Below, piece by piece: positions 16,346 through 24,964 of a stretch of DNA of 64,000 nucleotides. Source of the DNA: Hymenobacter gelipurpurascens (GTDB taxonomy: Bacteria; Bacteroidota; Bacteroidia; Cytophagales; Hymenobacteraceae). The DNA lies in contig NZ_FYEW01000002.1 in assembly GCF_900187375.1 (NCBI RefSeq), positions 1,364,001 to 1,428,000 on the forward strand, read 5' to 3'. Made by a program: the position numbers and the translations under genes. Numbering within the stretch: the stretch's first letter is position 1; each line of letters begins with the position of its first letter. Below the pieces are notes generated by a model. That model did no database searches, was not told the DNA's origin, and worked only from the letters and a program-made list of their open reading frames with translations.

Positions 16346-17446
16346 CTAGGCCACCTTCTCCGGTACTTTATAAACTACGGCGTTGATGTTCATGCCGGCA
16401 CCTACCGAGGCAAACACCAGCGTGTCGCCATCGTTGATTTCGTGCCGATCCATTTTATCGTTCAGCATCAGGTCGAGCAACGTGGGCAAGGTGGCTACCG
16501 AAGAGTTACCGAGCCACGAAATCGTCATGGGCATCACATCGGCGGGCACATCCTGTATCTCGTAGAGGCTGTAGAGGCGCTTGAGGATGGCCTCATCCAT
16601 CTTGCCATTGGCCTGATGAATCAGGATCTTATGAATGCTCTCGAGAGAAACGTGGGCTTTCTTGAGGCAGGACTGAATAGCCTGGGGCACCGTTTTGAGG
16701 GCGTACTCATAGAGCTTGCGGCCGTCCATCTTCAGGAACAGGTCGTCGCCTACGTAGTCGGCGTTATACGAGGGGCCCATCCGCAGCAGGTGAGCGGCGC
16801 GCTCGGTATCGGAGCGGGTGGTGTGGGCAATGATGCCTACGGGCTCCGTGCTTTCTACGCCTTCCAGCAGGATAGCTCCGGCCCCATCGGCGTAGAGCAT
16901 GCTGTCCCGGTCGTGGGGGTCAGAAACGCGCGACAGCACTTCGGCCCCAATTACGAGGATGCGTTTGGCATCACCGGAGCGTAGGAAGTAATCGGCCTGA
17001 ATGACGGCCTGCAGCCAGCCGGGGCAGCCAAACGGCAAGTCGTAGGCCACCGTGAACGGGTTTTCGATGCCGAGCTTGTGCTTGACACGAGCCGCCAGAC
17101 TAGGCACCATATCCGTGCGCTTGTTCTTTGCCGGCACATCGCCAAAGTTGTGGGCTACAATAATATAGTCCAGCGTTTCTTTATCCGTTCCGGAGGAGCG
17201 CAACGCTTCTTCGGCGGCCAGAAAGGCTATATCGGAGGTTACCTGGTCGTCGTTGACATAGCGCCGCGCCGCGATATCCGTGATTTGCTCAAACTTCTCT
17301 ACTATCTCCTGGCTGGGTTTCTCCAGCTTCTTGCCCGTAGAATCATAAAACGCAGTGTCGCTGAAATCCTGGTTGCTGACGATGCTAGAAGGAATATAGC
17401 TTCCTGAGCCAGTGATGACGGAATAAATCCTGGAGGTGTTATTCAT
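16346..17446 (-). CDS. 3-oxoacyl-ACP synthase III-like ketosynthase
   Basis: A 366-residue thiolase-fold enzyme of the KAS III family. The catalytic triad is visible: Cys141 in PFGCPGWLQ, His in KILIHQANGKM, and Asn in WLGNSSVAT. KAS III enzymes start fatty-acid chains by condensing an acyl-CoA with malonyl-ACP; relatives make ketones, quinolones or aryl polyenes. It is about 35 residues longer than E. coli FabH, with extra sequence near residues 30-60, and it stands alone with no other fab genes, so a specialised role rather than housekeeping FabH is possible. Upstream is an AT-rich promoter region. Confidence 0.85.
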   Translation of the reverse strand: MNNTSRIYSVITGSGSYIPSSIVSNQDFSDTAFYDSTGKKLEKPSQEIVEKFEQITDIAARRYVNDDQVTSDIAFLAAEEALRSSGTDKETLDYIIVAHNFGDVPAKNKRTDMVPSLAARVKHKLGIENPFTVAYDLPFGCPGWLQAVIQADYFLRSGDAKRILVIGAEVLSRVSDPHDRDSMLYADGAGAILLEGVESTEPVGIIAHTTRSDTERAAHLLRMGPSYNADYVGDDLFLKMDGRKLYEYALKTVPQAIQSCLKKAHVSLESIHKILIHQANGKMDEAILKRLYSLYEIQDVPADVMPMTISWLGNSSVATLPTLLDLMLNDKMDRHEINDGDTLVFASVGAGMNINAVVYKVPEKVA

Positions 17447-17752
17447 GTACTTTTTGAGTGCGGCACTTGTGTCAGTTAATTCAAAAGTAACATAATAAGG
17501 GCCTTTTGTGCCCGAACAGCTTGAAGCAATTTACAATTTCAAACTTTTCAAAATAGGACTACTGACCTGGAGTATAACGCAATGAATCTATCAAACACAT
17601 CATAACCCTTAAAATAACACAGCATTAGCATCTTGTCAGTTATAAACCTTAACTTATCCTTTGAAAATAAATGTCACTTATTCAATATCAACTCTTTTTA
17701 CATTAAAGCAGGATTAATAGAGCCGTAGGCCACTCCTGCATTTTATTCTGAC
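17447..17752. other. AT-rich intergenic island
   Basis: About 300 bases, clearly richer in A and T than the rest of the window, between the ketosynthase start and the end of the efflux-pump gene. It contains the likely ketosynthase promoter at its left end; I see no gene in either strand and no terminator for the efflux gene. Confidence 0.5.
17482..17489 (-). promoter_or_regulatory. -7 box TACTTTTG of the ketosynthase gene
   Basis: A TAnnTTTG match on the minus strand 35 bases before the ATG at 17446. A clear -33 TTG is not visible. Confidence 0.35.
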
Positions 17753-18979
17753 TTAATGCACCAGTACGGCAGCGTCTTCAGCCACCGCTACGGGCTGCCC
17801 CATGATGCGGCGGCCTACTACCTGAATAAGCAGGGCCAGCAGGGCAGAAGCCGCCATAATAGTCACCATGGGCACAGCAGTGTGGGTATTGAACAGGCTC
17901 ACGCCCAACGAAGCCAGGGCACCAACCGCCATTTGGGTAGCTCCCATGAGCGCAGCCGCACTACCGGCGTTCTTGGCAAATGGCGCAATGGAGAGGGCCG
18001 CCGCATTAGGATTGGCAAAGCCCAGGCAGCACAGAAACAGAAAGAGCATCCCGACGGTAGCCTCCACGCCAAACCACCCGAGCGTGGTACCCAGCAAAAA
18101 CACCAACCCAATAACCGACTGGCATACCATGGCCACCAGCACAATCTGCTCGCTGCGGTAGTAGCGCAGCACCCAGCTATTTACCTGGCTGGAGCCGATG
18201 AAACCCACGGAGAGCAGGGCGAAAATCCAGCCGTAGTGCTGGCCGCTCACCCCGAAAATATCCATGAACACAAGGGGCGAGCCGGATACGTAGGCCAGTA
18301 GGCCACCAAACGTCATGGCGCCGGTGAAGGCGTAGGTGAAAAACTGCGGATTCTTGAGCACCGTCCAGAAATTGGTGAGGATGGGCTTGGGGTGCAGGGA
18401 GTAGGTGGGGTCGGCGGGGTAGCTTTCGGGCAGCCAGAAGAACGCGGCCAGCAGCATCAGGAAACCCATCCCGAACAACACCAGAAACACCGACTGCCAG
18501 CCGAAAGCCGCCACCATGTAGCCGCCCACGGTGGGCGCCAGCATCGGCGAAACGCTGATAACCAGGGAGAGGAGGGCAAACACTTTAGCGCTGTCTTTCA
18601 CCGGAAACAGGTCGCGGACCATGGCCACCGAGGCTACGGTGGCCGCGCAGCTGCCCAGCGCCTGCACGAAGCGCAGGGCAATGAGAGAATCGATAGAATG
18701 GGCCGCGAAACAGCCCACCGAAGCCAGCACGTAGAGCAGCAGCCCTATATAAAGCGGTTTTTTGCGCCCGAAACGATCCAGTAGCGGCCCATAGAGCAAT
18801 TGCCCAGCCGAAACGCCCACAAAGAAGCTGGAGAGGGAAAGCGAAACCTGCGCTACATCGGTGTGCAGATCCTGGGCAATGGCCGGGAAGCCCGGCAGGT
18901 ACATGTCAATAGAAAACGGCCCGAGCGCCGACAGGGTGCCCAGGATCAGAATCAGGAAAAAGTAACGTTGCTTGCTCAT
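17753..18979 (-). CDS. Bcr/CflA-family drug efflux MFS transporter
   Basis: A 408-residue major facilitator with 12 predicted TM segments. The start of the first loop, FSIDMYLPGFPAIAQDL, is the signature of Bcr/CflA drug:proton antiporters, and the loop 2-3 motif GPLLDRFGRKKPLYIG is the standard MFS motif A. I chose the ATG at 18979 (MSKQRYFFLIL) because the 36 residues upstream are polar and unlike the family. Substrates such as bicyclomycin or other drugs are inferred from family only. Confidence 0.9.
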   Translation of the reverse strand: MSKQRYFFLILILGTLSALGPFSIDMYLPGFPAIAQDLHTDVAQVSLSLSSFFVGVSAGQLLYGPLLDRFGRKKPLYIGLLLYVLASVGCFAAHSIDSLIALRFVQALGSCAATVASVAMVRDLFPVKDSAKVFALLSLVISVSPMLAPTVGGYMVAAFGWQSVFLVLFGMGFLMLLAAFFWLPESYPADPTYSLHPKPILTNFWTVLKNPQFFTYAFTGAMTFGGLLAYVSGSPLVFMDIFGVSGQHYGWIFALLSVGFIGSSQVNSWVLRYYRSEQIVLVAMVCQSVIGLVFLLGTTLGWFGVEATVGMLFLFLCCLGFANPNAAALSIAPFAKNAGSAAALMGATQMAVGALASLGVSLFNTHTAVPMVTIMAASALLALLIQVVGRRIMGQPVAVAEDAAVLVH

Positions 18980-19276
18980 GCGGGCGGCGACAGGTGCGCC
19001 AGTTTGATGGGGCTGCTGGCAAAATGCTGCCAGGCCCGGCTTAAGAATATTGGGCTCTACAAGGAAATTAGCGCCAAGATTGTTCACGCTACCCGATAGA
19101 AACTACCTGGGCTCCCGAAATCTATACCACGCATCAAGCTGCAGCAACGGATTCAGTGTCAGCAGAATACTCACAGAAAAACTGCTTCACTTGCCAGCGA
19201 ACTGGTTAGCTTGGCCTACCGCCGGACACTGTATACCTCACGAAAAAAATTTCCTGGGACAGGCCTAGTGAGTGGC

Positions 19277-20017
19277 CTACAGCGCGCTTTGCCCTTTCTG
19301 ATCCACGAAGCGGGCAATGGCGTTGCCGATGTGCCCATACATGCCGGCCGCCACGCTAGCCATTTCCTCGTAGCGAGAACGGCGGTAGGCCAGGGCAGAA
19401 TCTGTGTGCGGACTTTCCTCCCACTCCGCCAGGGCCGTGAGGGTATCGAGGCGGGTTAGAGAGTCGGCAATGGCAATGTAGATATCGGGCCACAGGGCCG
19501 GGATAGGTAGCGTAGCATCTTCCAGCACCACCTGCAGCTCCAACAGGCGCATGGCTACGGCAGCCAGGCTGACGAGCACGGCCTTCTCTTCCTCCGAGAA
19601 CGGACGCGGCTGCCGGTCGATGATGGCCAGGGCCCCGATGGCCTCTCCCGCGCTTGTGCGCAAAGGGTGCCCGGCATAGAATTGTAGTTCCAGCTGGTGC
19701 ATGGCGTCGGTATTGACTAGGGCACACAGGTTTTGCTGCCAGTCTTCGTACACCGTTGTTTCTTCCTGCAGGATGGCCACGGAGCACAGGCTATCTGCCC
19801 GAGGAACCTGCCCGGTGCCGGCTAGGCCGGTTTGGGCTTTGAACCATACTGCATCGGCTTCTACTAAGGAGATAACGGCAATAGGAACGCCGAACAGCTT
19901 GGCCGTCACGCGAATAAACTCCTCAAAAAAGGGCGCCGTGCCGCGTACCTGATACGGACGCAATGCCTCCAGGCGCTGCATTTCATTGAGGGGCAGCAAA
20001 GAATCTGGGAGAGGCAT
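19277..20017 (-). CDS. GAF-domain sensor protein
   Basis: A 246-residue cytoplasmic protein with one GAF domain, roughly residues 25-175: FFEEFIRVTAKLFGVPIAVISLVE, the ADAVWFKAQTGL insertion, then DSLCSVAILQEET and EAIGALAIIDRQPRPFSEEE, the usual GAF ending. The remaining 70 residues are helical. There is no kinase, cyclase or DNA-binding domain, so it may work with a partner protein. A GAF cysteine (in DSLCSVAI) is in the place where some bind small molecules or chromophores, but this is common in non-photosensory GAF proteins. Start at the ATG 20017. Confidence 0.75.
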   Translation of the reverse strand: MPLPDSLLPLNEMQRLEALRPYQVRGTAPFFEEFIRVTAKLFGVPIAVISLVEADAVWFKAQTGLAGTGQVPRADSLCSVAILQEETTVYEDWQQNLCALVNTDAMHQLELQFYAGHPLRTSAGEAIGALAIIDRQPRPFSEEEKAVLVSLAAVAMRLLELQVVLEDATLPIPALWPDIYIAIADSLTRLDTLTALAEWEESPHTDSALAYRRSRYEEMASVAAGMYGHIGNAIARFVDQKGQSAL

Positions 20018-20274
20018 AGCAACTGGCAACGCCGCTATTAGGTAGAGCGCTGGTACGGCAAAGGTAGCCAGTAAAACAGTGGGGGCCGCCGCGCACTGGC
20101 CTAGAAAGTCAGAAATATTGCCTTTAACCAGCAGCAGTATAGCCAGGCAATGGTCTATCATTCAAAAACTTGCGGTTAGATCAGAAAGCTGAACAGTTGC
20201 TTTAGGAGCGGCGGCTTTGGGGTCTGCCGCCTATCTTGGGGCTTTAGTGCGCACCATCTCTAGGCCTATCGACT

Positions 20275-20535
20275 ATGTGGACAGAACACGACAACGCGCT
20301 TACCCGCTCCTTCCGCTTCAAGGATTTTCAGGCGGCCTTCAGTTTCATGACCGATGTGGCCGAGGAGGCCGAGTACCAGGAACACCACCCGTGGTGGAGC
20401 AACGAGTACAACGTGGTGAACTTCCGGCTGCGCACCCACAGCGCGGGCTACAAGGTCACGGACAAAGACCATAAGCTCGCTACCGCCATCGATAAGCTGG
20501 CCCTGGCCTACGACGGTCAGCCCCAGGACGCATAA
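20275..20535 (+). CDS. 4a-hydroxytetrahydrobiopterin dehydratase
   Basis: An 86-residue pterin-4a-carbinolamine dehydratase, which recycles the pterin cofactor of aromatic amino-acid hydroxylases. The signature EHHPWW near residue 40 and the flanking FRFKDFQAAFSFMTDVAEEAE and KVTDKDHKLATAIDKL match the family over its whole length. No phenylalanine hydroxylase is in the window. The gene is followed 67 bases later by rsmI. Confidence 0.92.
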   Translation: MWTEHDNALTRSFRFKDFQAAFSFMTDVAEEAEYQEHHPWWSNEYNVVNFRLRTHSAGYKVTDKDHKLATAIDKLALAYDGQPQDA

Positions 20536-20589
20536 GGCGGACTAGGCGGTAAGTGTCTCCTCCTGGAAATGCGGGCACCCAAAGCCCCT

Positions 20590-20597
20590 TACCTTTG
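20590..20597 (+). promoter_or_regulatory. -7 box TACCTTTG of rsmI
   Basis: A TAnnTTTG match 5 bases before the rsmI ATG at 20603, again predicting a nearly leaderless transcript. The -33 region has no clear TTG. Confidence 0.45.
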
Positions 20598-20602
20598 CGT
20601 CT

Positions 20603-21355
20603 ATGTCTGATACTTCTGCCGTCCCGACCGTTCTGTACCTGGTGCCCACGCCCATTGGCAATCTGGAGGATATTACGCTGCGCGCCATTCGGGTGCTGGG
20701 CGAAGTAGATACCGTGTTGGCCGAAGACACCCGCACCAGTGGCCGCTTGCTGCAGCACCTCGGCCTGAAAAAGCCCATGCTCAGCTACCACCTCCACAAC
20801 GAGCACCAGACCGTGCAGCGCCTGCTGGAGCGCCTGCAAAAGGGCGAAACCATGGCGCTGGTATCGGATGCGGGCACGCCCGGAATTTCGGACCCCGGTT
20901 TTTTGTTGGTGCGTGAGTGCCTGGCGAAGGGCCTGAAGGTAGAGTGTCTGCCAGGTGCCACAGCCTTCGTGCCGGCCTTGCTGAAATCGGGGTTTGGGGC
21001 CGAGCGGTTTACGTTTGAGGGGTTTCTGCCAGTCAAGAAAGGCCGCCAGACGCGCTTGAAGGAACTGACCCAGGAAACTCGCACTATGATTTTCTACGAG
21101 TCGCCGCACCGGATAGTGAAGACCCTGGAGCAGCTAGCCGAAGTGCTGGGCCCGGCCCGCCTGGCCTCCGTAAGCCGGGAGCTGACCAAGCTGTTTGAAG
21201 AAACCGTGAACGGCACGCTGCCCGAGCTGGCCGCCAACTTTGCGGGCCGCGCCGCCATTAAAGGTGAGATTGTGCTGGTGGTGCAGGGCCGCGAGAAAGA
21301 AGAGCGAGTTAAAGAAGACCGTTACGCCAACCACGACGACCGTAGTGCTGACTAA
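20603..21355 (+). CDS. rsmI: 16S rRNA (cytidine1402-2'-O)-methyltransferase RsmI
   Basis: A 250-residue tetrapyrrole-methylase-fold enzyme that 2'-O-methylates C1402 of 16S rRNA. Family motifs run in order: LYLVPTPIGNLEDITLRA, the EDTRTSGRLLQHLG block, ALVSDAGTPGISDPGF, VECLPGATAFVPALL, and FYESPHRIVKTLEQL. The C-terminus (KEERVKEDRYAN) is charged. The stop overlaps the start region of lnt by about 11 bases, so the two genes are likely translationally linked. Confidence 0.95.
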   Translation: MSDTSAVPTVLYLVPTPIGNLEDITLRAIRVLGEVDTVLAEDTRTSGRLLQHLGLKKPMLSYHLHNEHQTVQRLLERLQKGETMALVSDAGTPGISDPGFLLVRECLAKGLKVECLPGATAFVPALLKSGFGAERFTFEGFLPVKKGRQTRLKELTQETRTMIFYESPHRIVKTLEQLAEVLGPARLASVSRELTKLFEETVNGTLPELAANFAGRAAIKGEIVLVVQGREKEERVKEDRYANHDDRSAD

Positions 21356-23048
21356 ACCAACTTCTCCCGTAGCCCCAGCGGCCGCGGCGACCTTACCTGT
21401 TTCCGGACTGGCCTACTGGCTCCCCAGCCTGCTGGCTATGCTGAGCGCTTTCCTGCTGTGGCTGGGCTGGCCCGTGCACCCGGCGCCGTTGGCGCTGGTG
21501 CTGCTGGTGGCCTGGGTGCCGTACCTACGCGCGGAGCAGCTACTAACCCAACGCGGAGCCAGCGGCTGGAAGGTGTGGCGCTACACCTACCTCACGCTGG
21601 TACTCTGGAACCTGTTCACTACGTACTGGGTGAGCTACAGCACGTTAGGCGGTGGCATTGCGGCCGTAGTCTGCAATGCGCTCATGCTGAGCGCGCCCGT
21701 TATGGCGTTTTATCACACCAAGAAGCGCCTAGGCCACCTCATCGGCTACCTCTCGCTGCCCATCTACTGGATTGCCTTCGAGCAGCTGCACCTGCACTGG
21801 TTCCTGACCTGGCCCTGGCTGACACTCGGCAACGGCTTCGCGCAGGCCAACCAACTGGTGCAGTGGTATGAATACACCGGCTTCCTGGGCGGCTCCGTCT
21901 GGATTTGGGCGACGAACCTGCTGGTATTTGGGGCGTGGTTTGGCTTTACTCGGTCTGCTAGGCCACTTGCTGATGGAAGCAGCCCGGCCGCTACTGGCCT
22001 ACGCCTGAAATGGTACTGGCCCGCACTGGCAATTCTGCTGCCGATTGGCCTCTCCTACCTTATCGGGAGCCAATACCAGGAGAAAGGCCCCACGGCTGAA
22101 GTGCTGGTGATTCAGCCGAATGTCGATCCGTTTGAGGAGAAGTTTGAAGGCGGCTCCCGCTTCATCCCGCACACGGAGCAGATTACGCGCCTGCTCACGC
22201 TCACCGAACAGAACCTGACGCCCCAAACCAAAGTGGTGTTCTGGCCCGAAACCTCTCTGGATGAAGTGTACCCTGAGGAAGTATTCAGCTTCAACCCCAA
22301 CGCCCAGCGCCTCCAGCTGTGGCTGGCCCAGCATCCTGGCATAGAGCTAATTACGGGCCTCACCTCCGCTGTACGCTACGACTCTAAAGAAACCGCCAGC
22401 CCCACGGCGCGCTTCCGCGAAGGCACCGGCTATTATGATCTATTCAATGCTGCTGTGCACCTGCGCGGGGCGGCAGCTCCACCCGAGTTCTACCATAAGT
22501 CGCGGTTGGTGCCGGGCGTGGAGGGCGTGCCGCCATGGCTCTCGGCCTTCGTGATTGATTTGGGCGGCGCGGCCGGTGGCCTAGGCTCGCAGCCTGACCG
22601 CACGGTGTACAAAACCGCCGACCCGAACTTGCGCATCGGCCCGATTATCTGCTACGAATCGGTGTACGGCGACTTTGTGCGCGACTACGTGAAGAACGGC
22701 GCCACGCTGCTGGGCATCATCACCAACGACGGCTGGTGGTCCGACACGCCGGGCCACGAGCAGCATTTGCAGTACGCCACGCTGCGCGCCATTGAAACCC
22801 GCCGCGACATTGCCCGTTCAGCCAACACCGGCATTTCGGGCTTCATCAACCAGAAAGGCGAAATCACGCAGCGCACTGGCTGGTGGGTGCAGGCGGCCAG
22901 TCGCGCTACCGTGCACCTGAACACCGAAGAGACGTTCTACGTCCGCTATGGCGAGCTGATTGGGCCTACCATGCAGGTGCTGGCCTTCCTGCTAATTGTG
23001 CTGACGGGCGTGCTCAGCCAGCTAAACAAAAAACGTTTGACCGCTTAA
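21345..23048 (+). CDS. lnt: apolipoprotein N-acyltransferase
   Basis: A membrane enzyme of about 567 residues that adds the third acyl chain to lipoproteins in the inner membrane. N-terminal half: about six to seven TM segments; C-terminal half: a nitrilase-fold domain with the catalytic Glu (VVFWPETSLDE), Lys (YHKSRLVPGVE) and Cys (IICYESVYGD). GDGWWSDTPGHEQH-type residues follow (NDGWWSDTPGHEQH). The start is unclear: the GTG at 21345 overlapping the rsmI stop fits best, while an ATG at 21438 would cut into the first TM segment. It fits with the lipoprotein-rich neighbourhood. Confidence 0.92.
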   Translation: MLTKPTSPVAPAAAATLPVSGLAYWLPSLLAMLSAFLLWLGWPVHPAPLALVLLVAWVPYLRAEQLLTQRGASGWKVWRYTYLTLVLWNLFTTYWVSYSTLGGGIAAVVCNALMLSAPVMAFYHTKKRLGHLIGYLSLPIYWIAFEQLHLHWFLTWPWLTLGNGFAQANQLVQWYEYTGFLGGSVWIWATNLLVFGAWFGFTRSARPLADGSSPAATGLRLKWYWPALAILLPIGLSYLIGSQYQEKGPTAEVLVIQPNVDPFEEKFEGGSRFIPHTEQITRLLTLTEQNLTPQTKVVFWPETSLDEVYPEEVFSFNPNAQRLQLWLAQHPGIELITGLTSAVRYDSKETASPTARFREGTGYYDLFNAAVHLRGAAAPPEFYHKSRLVPGVEGVPPWLSAFVIDLGGAAGGLGSQPDRTVYKTADPNLRIGPIICYESVYGDFVRDYVKNGATLLGIITNDGWWSDTPGHEQHLQYATLRAIETRRDIARSANTGISGFINQKGEITQRTGWWVQAASRATVHLNTEETFYVRYGELIGPTMQVLAFLLIVLTGVLSQLNKKRLTA

Positions 23049-23053
23049 GCTGT

Positions 23054-23153
23054 CTGTCATCCTGAGCTGAGCGCAGCATCTACTCACGCTGCACGACTTG
23101 CCTAGCGCCGTGCGCTGACGTGAAATGGCCCGTTGCTGAGCACAGAATGACAG
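23054..23153. repeat. TGTCATCCTGAGC-type inverted repeat
   Basis: Imperfect inverted repeat, left arm beginning CTGTCATCCTGAGC and right arm ending GAATGACAG, with inner complementary CACGCTGCACG/CGTGCGCTGACG blocks and a CCTAGCG word between. It lies between lnt and the inositol monophosphatase gene. Confidence 0.55.
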
Positions 23154-23183
23154 GTTTTTTTAAGCGAATATTTCTTTCCCTTT

Positions 23184-23990
23184 ATGGATTACAATCAACT
23201 CAGCTTTCAGCTGGCGGCCGTAACGCGCCACGCGGGCCAATTCATCCGGCAGGAAGCCCTGACCTTCAACCGCAGCCACATCGAGACCAAAGGCGTGCAC
23301 GACCTGGTGTCGTATGTAGACAAGGAAACCGAAAAGCTGCTGGTAGCGGGCCTGCGCGAAATACTGCCCGAGGCCGGCTTCATCACCGAAGAAGGCACCG
23401 AAGGCGCCGACCGCCTCGAAGGCTATAACTGGATTATTGACCCCCTGGATGGCACTACCAACTTCGTGCACGGCCTGCCGGTGTACTGCGTAAGCGTAGG
23501 CCTCATTCATCACGAGGAGCTGGTGGCGGGCGTGGTGTACGAGGTAGTCCGCGATGAGTGTTTCCGGGCCGCGAAAGGCGCCGGAGCCTTCTGCAACGAG
23601 ATTCCCATCCACGTCACCGACGTTCCTGACCTGAATAACTCCCTCATTGCCACCGGCTTTCCCTACACCGATTTCGGCAAGATGGACGACTACCTGCAGC
23701 TGCTGGGTGCCTTCATGCGCCGTTCGCACGGCGTGCGCCGCGTAGGCTCCGCCGCCGCCGACCTAGCCTACGTAGCCGCTGGCCGCTTTGAGGGCTTCTT
23801 CGAGTTCAACCTCAACTCCTACGATGTTGCCGCTGGCATTCTGTTGGTGCGCGAAGCCGGGGGCCGCGTGACCCAGTTCCTGGAAGATGGTGACCCGCTC
23901 TTCGGCCGCGAGGTAGTGGCCAGCAATGGCCTCGTACACCAGGAGATGCAGGATACCATCCGGGAGTTCTGGAAGGAAGAAGTGGCCTAG
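23184..23990 (+). CDS. suhB: inositol monophosphatase family protein
   Basis: A 268-residue Mg-dependent phosphatase of the IMPase family. Metal-site motifs are visible: FITEEGTEG with the Glu pair, WIIDPLDGTTNFVHG (the DPLDGT box) and DVAAGILLVREAGGRVT (the WD-like second box, here NSYDVAAG). Substrate is myo-inositol phosphate or a related sugar phosphate; SuhB-type members also bind RNA polymerase. The last codons GTG GCC TAG are part of a GTGGCCTAGGCC word, so the gene's stop lies in the genome-wide repeat word. Confidence 0.9.
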   Translation: MDYNQLSFQLAAVTRHAGQFIRQEALTFNRSHIETKGVHDLVSYVDKETEKLLVAGLREILPEAGFITEEGTEGADRLEGYNWIIDPLDGTTNFVHGLPVYCVSVGLIHHEELVAGVVYEVVRDECFRAAKGAGAFCNEIPIHVTDVPDLNNSLIATGFPYTDFGKMDDYLQLLGAFMRRSHGVRRVGSAAADLAYVAAGRFEGFFEFNLNSYDVAAGILLVREAGGRVTQFLEDGDPLFGREVVASNGLVHQEMQDTIREFWKEEVA

Positions 23991-24018
23991 GCCAGTGGTT
24001 GGCCCATCCTGATGCGAA

Positions 24019-24147
24019 ACCCCACCCCAACCCCTCCCCACAGGGAGAGGGGCTTGAATTAGTATTGCAATTGTCAGCTAATATCAGCTAAGTCGTTGTA
24101 GTAGTAAAATAAGCCCCTCTCCCCGTGGGGAGGGGTTGGGGTGGGGT
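24019..24147. repeat. 37-base GC-rich inverted repeat
   Basis: Arms 24019-24055 and 24111-24147 are reverse complements at 36 of 37 positions and are rich in C4/G4 runs. The AT-rich 55-base loop holds two GTCAGCTAATATCAGCTAA-like copies. A degenerate relative is found at 41296-41356. Confidence 0.85.
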
Positions 24148-24195
24148 GCCTGTCAGACCGCTAGGCCACTTCGCTAAACTTTTCCGTTACCGTCG

Positions 24196-24203
24196 TAGTT
24201 TTG
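24196..24203 (+). promoter_or_regulatory. -7 box TAGTTTTG
   Basis: A TAnnTTTG match 8 bases before the ATG at 24212. The -33 element is not obvious. Confidence 0.4.
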
Positions 24204-24211
24204 TGCTCGTT

Positions 24212-24409
24212 ATGTGGCTACAATATCTCCTCATTGCTCTGCTTTTCGTGGGCGCAGCGTTTTACGTCGGACGCTTGTTTTGGCGCGCTTTCTTCGATAA
24301 AACTGCCGCGGGCTGTGCCAAAGGGTGCGGCGGTGCCTGCTCCGTTATTGATGTAGACCGCCTGCAGCGCACCATTGAATTAGCTGCCACGAAAGGCGCT
24401 GGGCAGTAG
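24212..24409 (+). CDS. FeoB-associated-type Cys-rich membrane protein
   Basis: A 65-residue protein: N-terminal TM segment WLQYLLIALLFVGAAFYVGR followed by a short stretch with four cysteines in the pattern CAKGCGGAC. This is the layout of the FeoB-associated Cys-rich membrane proteins, which often sit near ferrous-iron transporters. No feoA or feoB lies in the window, so a link to iron transport is only a family-level guess. Start at ATG 24212, with a -7 box 8 bases upstream. Confidence 0.7.
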   Translation: MWLQYLLIALLFVGAAFYVGRLFWRAFFDKTAAGCAKGCGGACSVIDVDRLQRTIELAATKGAGQ

Positions 24410-24531
24410 CGGCGCGCGTTTCTTCTGCACTTCGGATAACCTGTCCCCGTAGTGGCTACGTATAGCCGGTGCGGGGCTTTTTGTTGGCCCCCTCCCAACC
24501 GTACTCTTTCCATTTCCAAAACGCCCCTCCC

Positions 24532-24873
24532 ATGCAAGATAAAGAAGAAGAACGCTCGCTCATCAACGTAGAACGCCAGCTCAACAAGGAGGGCTACACC
24601 GAAGATTTTCGCGTGACGGAAGGCCGCTTGCATACGCTCAACAACGAGCGCAATAAGAGCTACGCCCCCAGCGAAGTGACCATCGTAGACTTTTACCGTT
24701 TCGAGGGCGAAAGTGACCCCGATGATATGTCGATTCTATACGCGCTCGAAACCACCGATGGCGTGCGGGGCACGATTTCCTCAGCCTACGGCACCTACGG
24801 CGACTCCGACGCGCTGGAGTTCCTGAAGCAGGTAGAAGACCTCGGTAAAAACCTGAGCAAGAAGAACAAGTAA
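24532..24873 (+). CDS. Bacteroidota small protein, 'PRPP synthetase'-named family of unknown role
   Basis: A 113-residue cytoplasmic protein with the pattern LNKEGYTEDFRVTEGRL and later FYRFEGESDPDDMSILYALE. Proteins with these two blocks are widespread in Bacteroidota and are often labelled phosphoribosylpyrophosphate synthetase, a name with no support from their length or motifs; the real function is unknown. ATG at 24532 chosen over an upstream one that adds a proline-rich leader. A terminator follows. Confidence 0.75.
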   Translation: MQDKEEERSLINVERQLNKEGYTEDFRVTEGRLHTLNNERNKSYAPSEVTIVDFYRFEGESDPDDMSILYALETTDGVRGTISSAYGTYGDSDALEFLKQVEDLGKNLSKKNK

Positions 24874-24903
24874 GCACAGCCTTCCTTTTCAGGCACTGCT
24901 TTT

Positions 24904-24936
24904 AGAGTGCGCCGCAATCCACCTGCGGCGCACTCT
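24904..24936. terminator. terminator
   Basis: A perfect 13-base GC-rich stem (24904-24916 with 24924-24936) between the small protein gene and the esterase gene. The following T-run is short. Confidence 0.7.
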
Positions 24937-24964
24937 TGTGTTTCCGCCCTAGGCAAACTCGACT

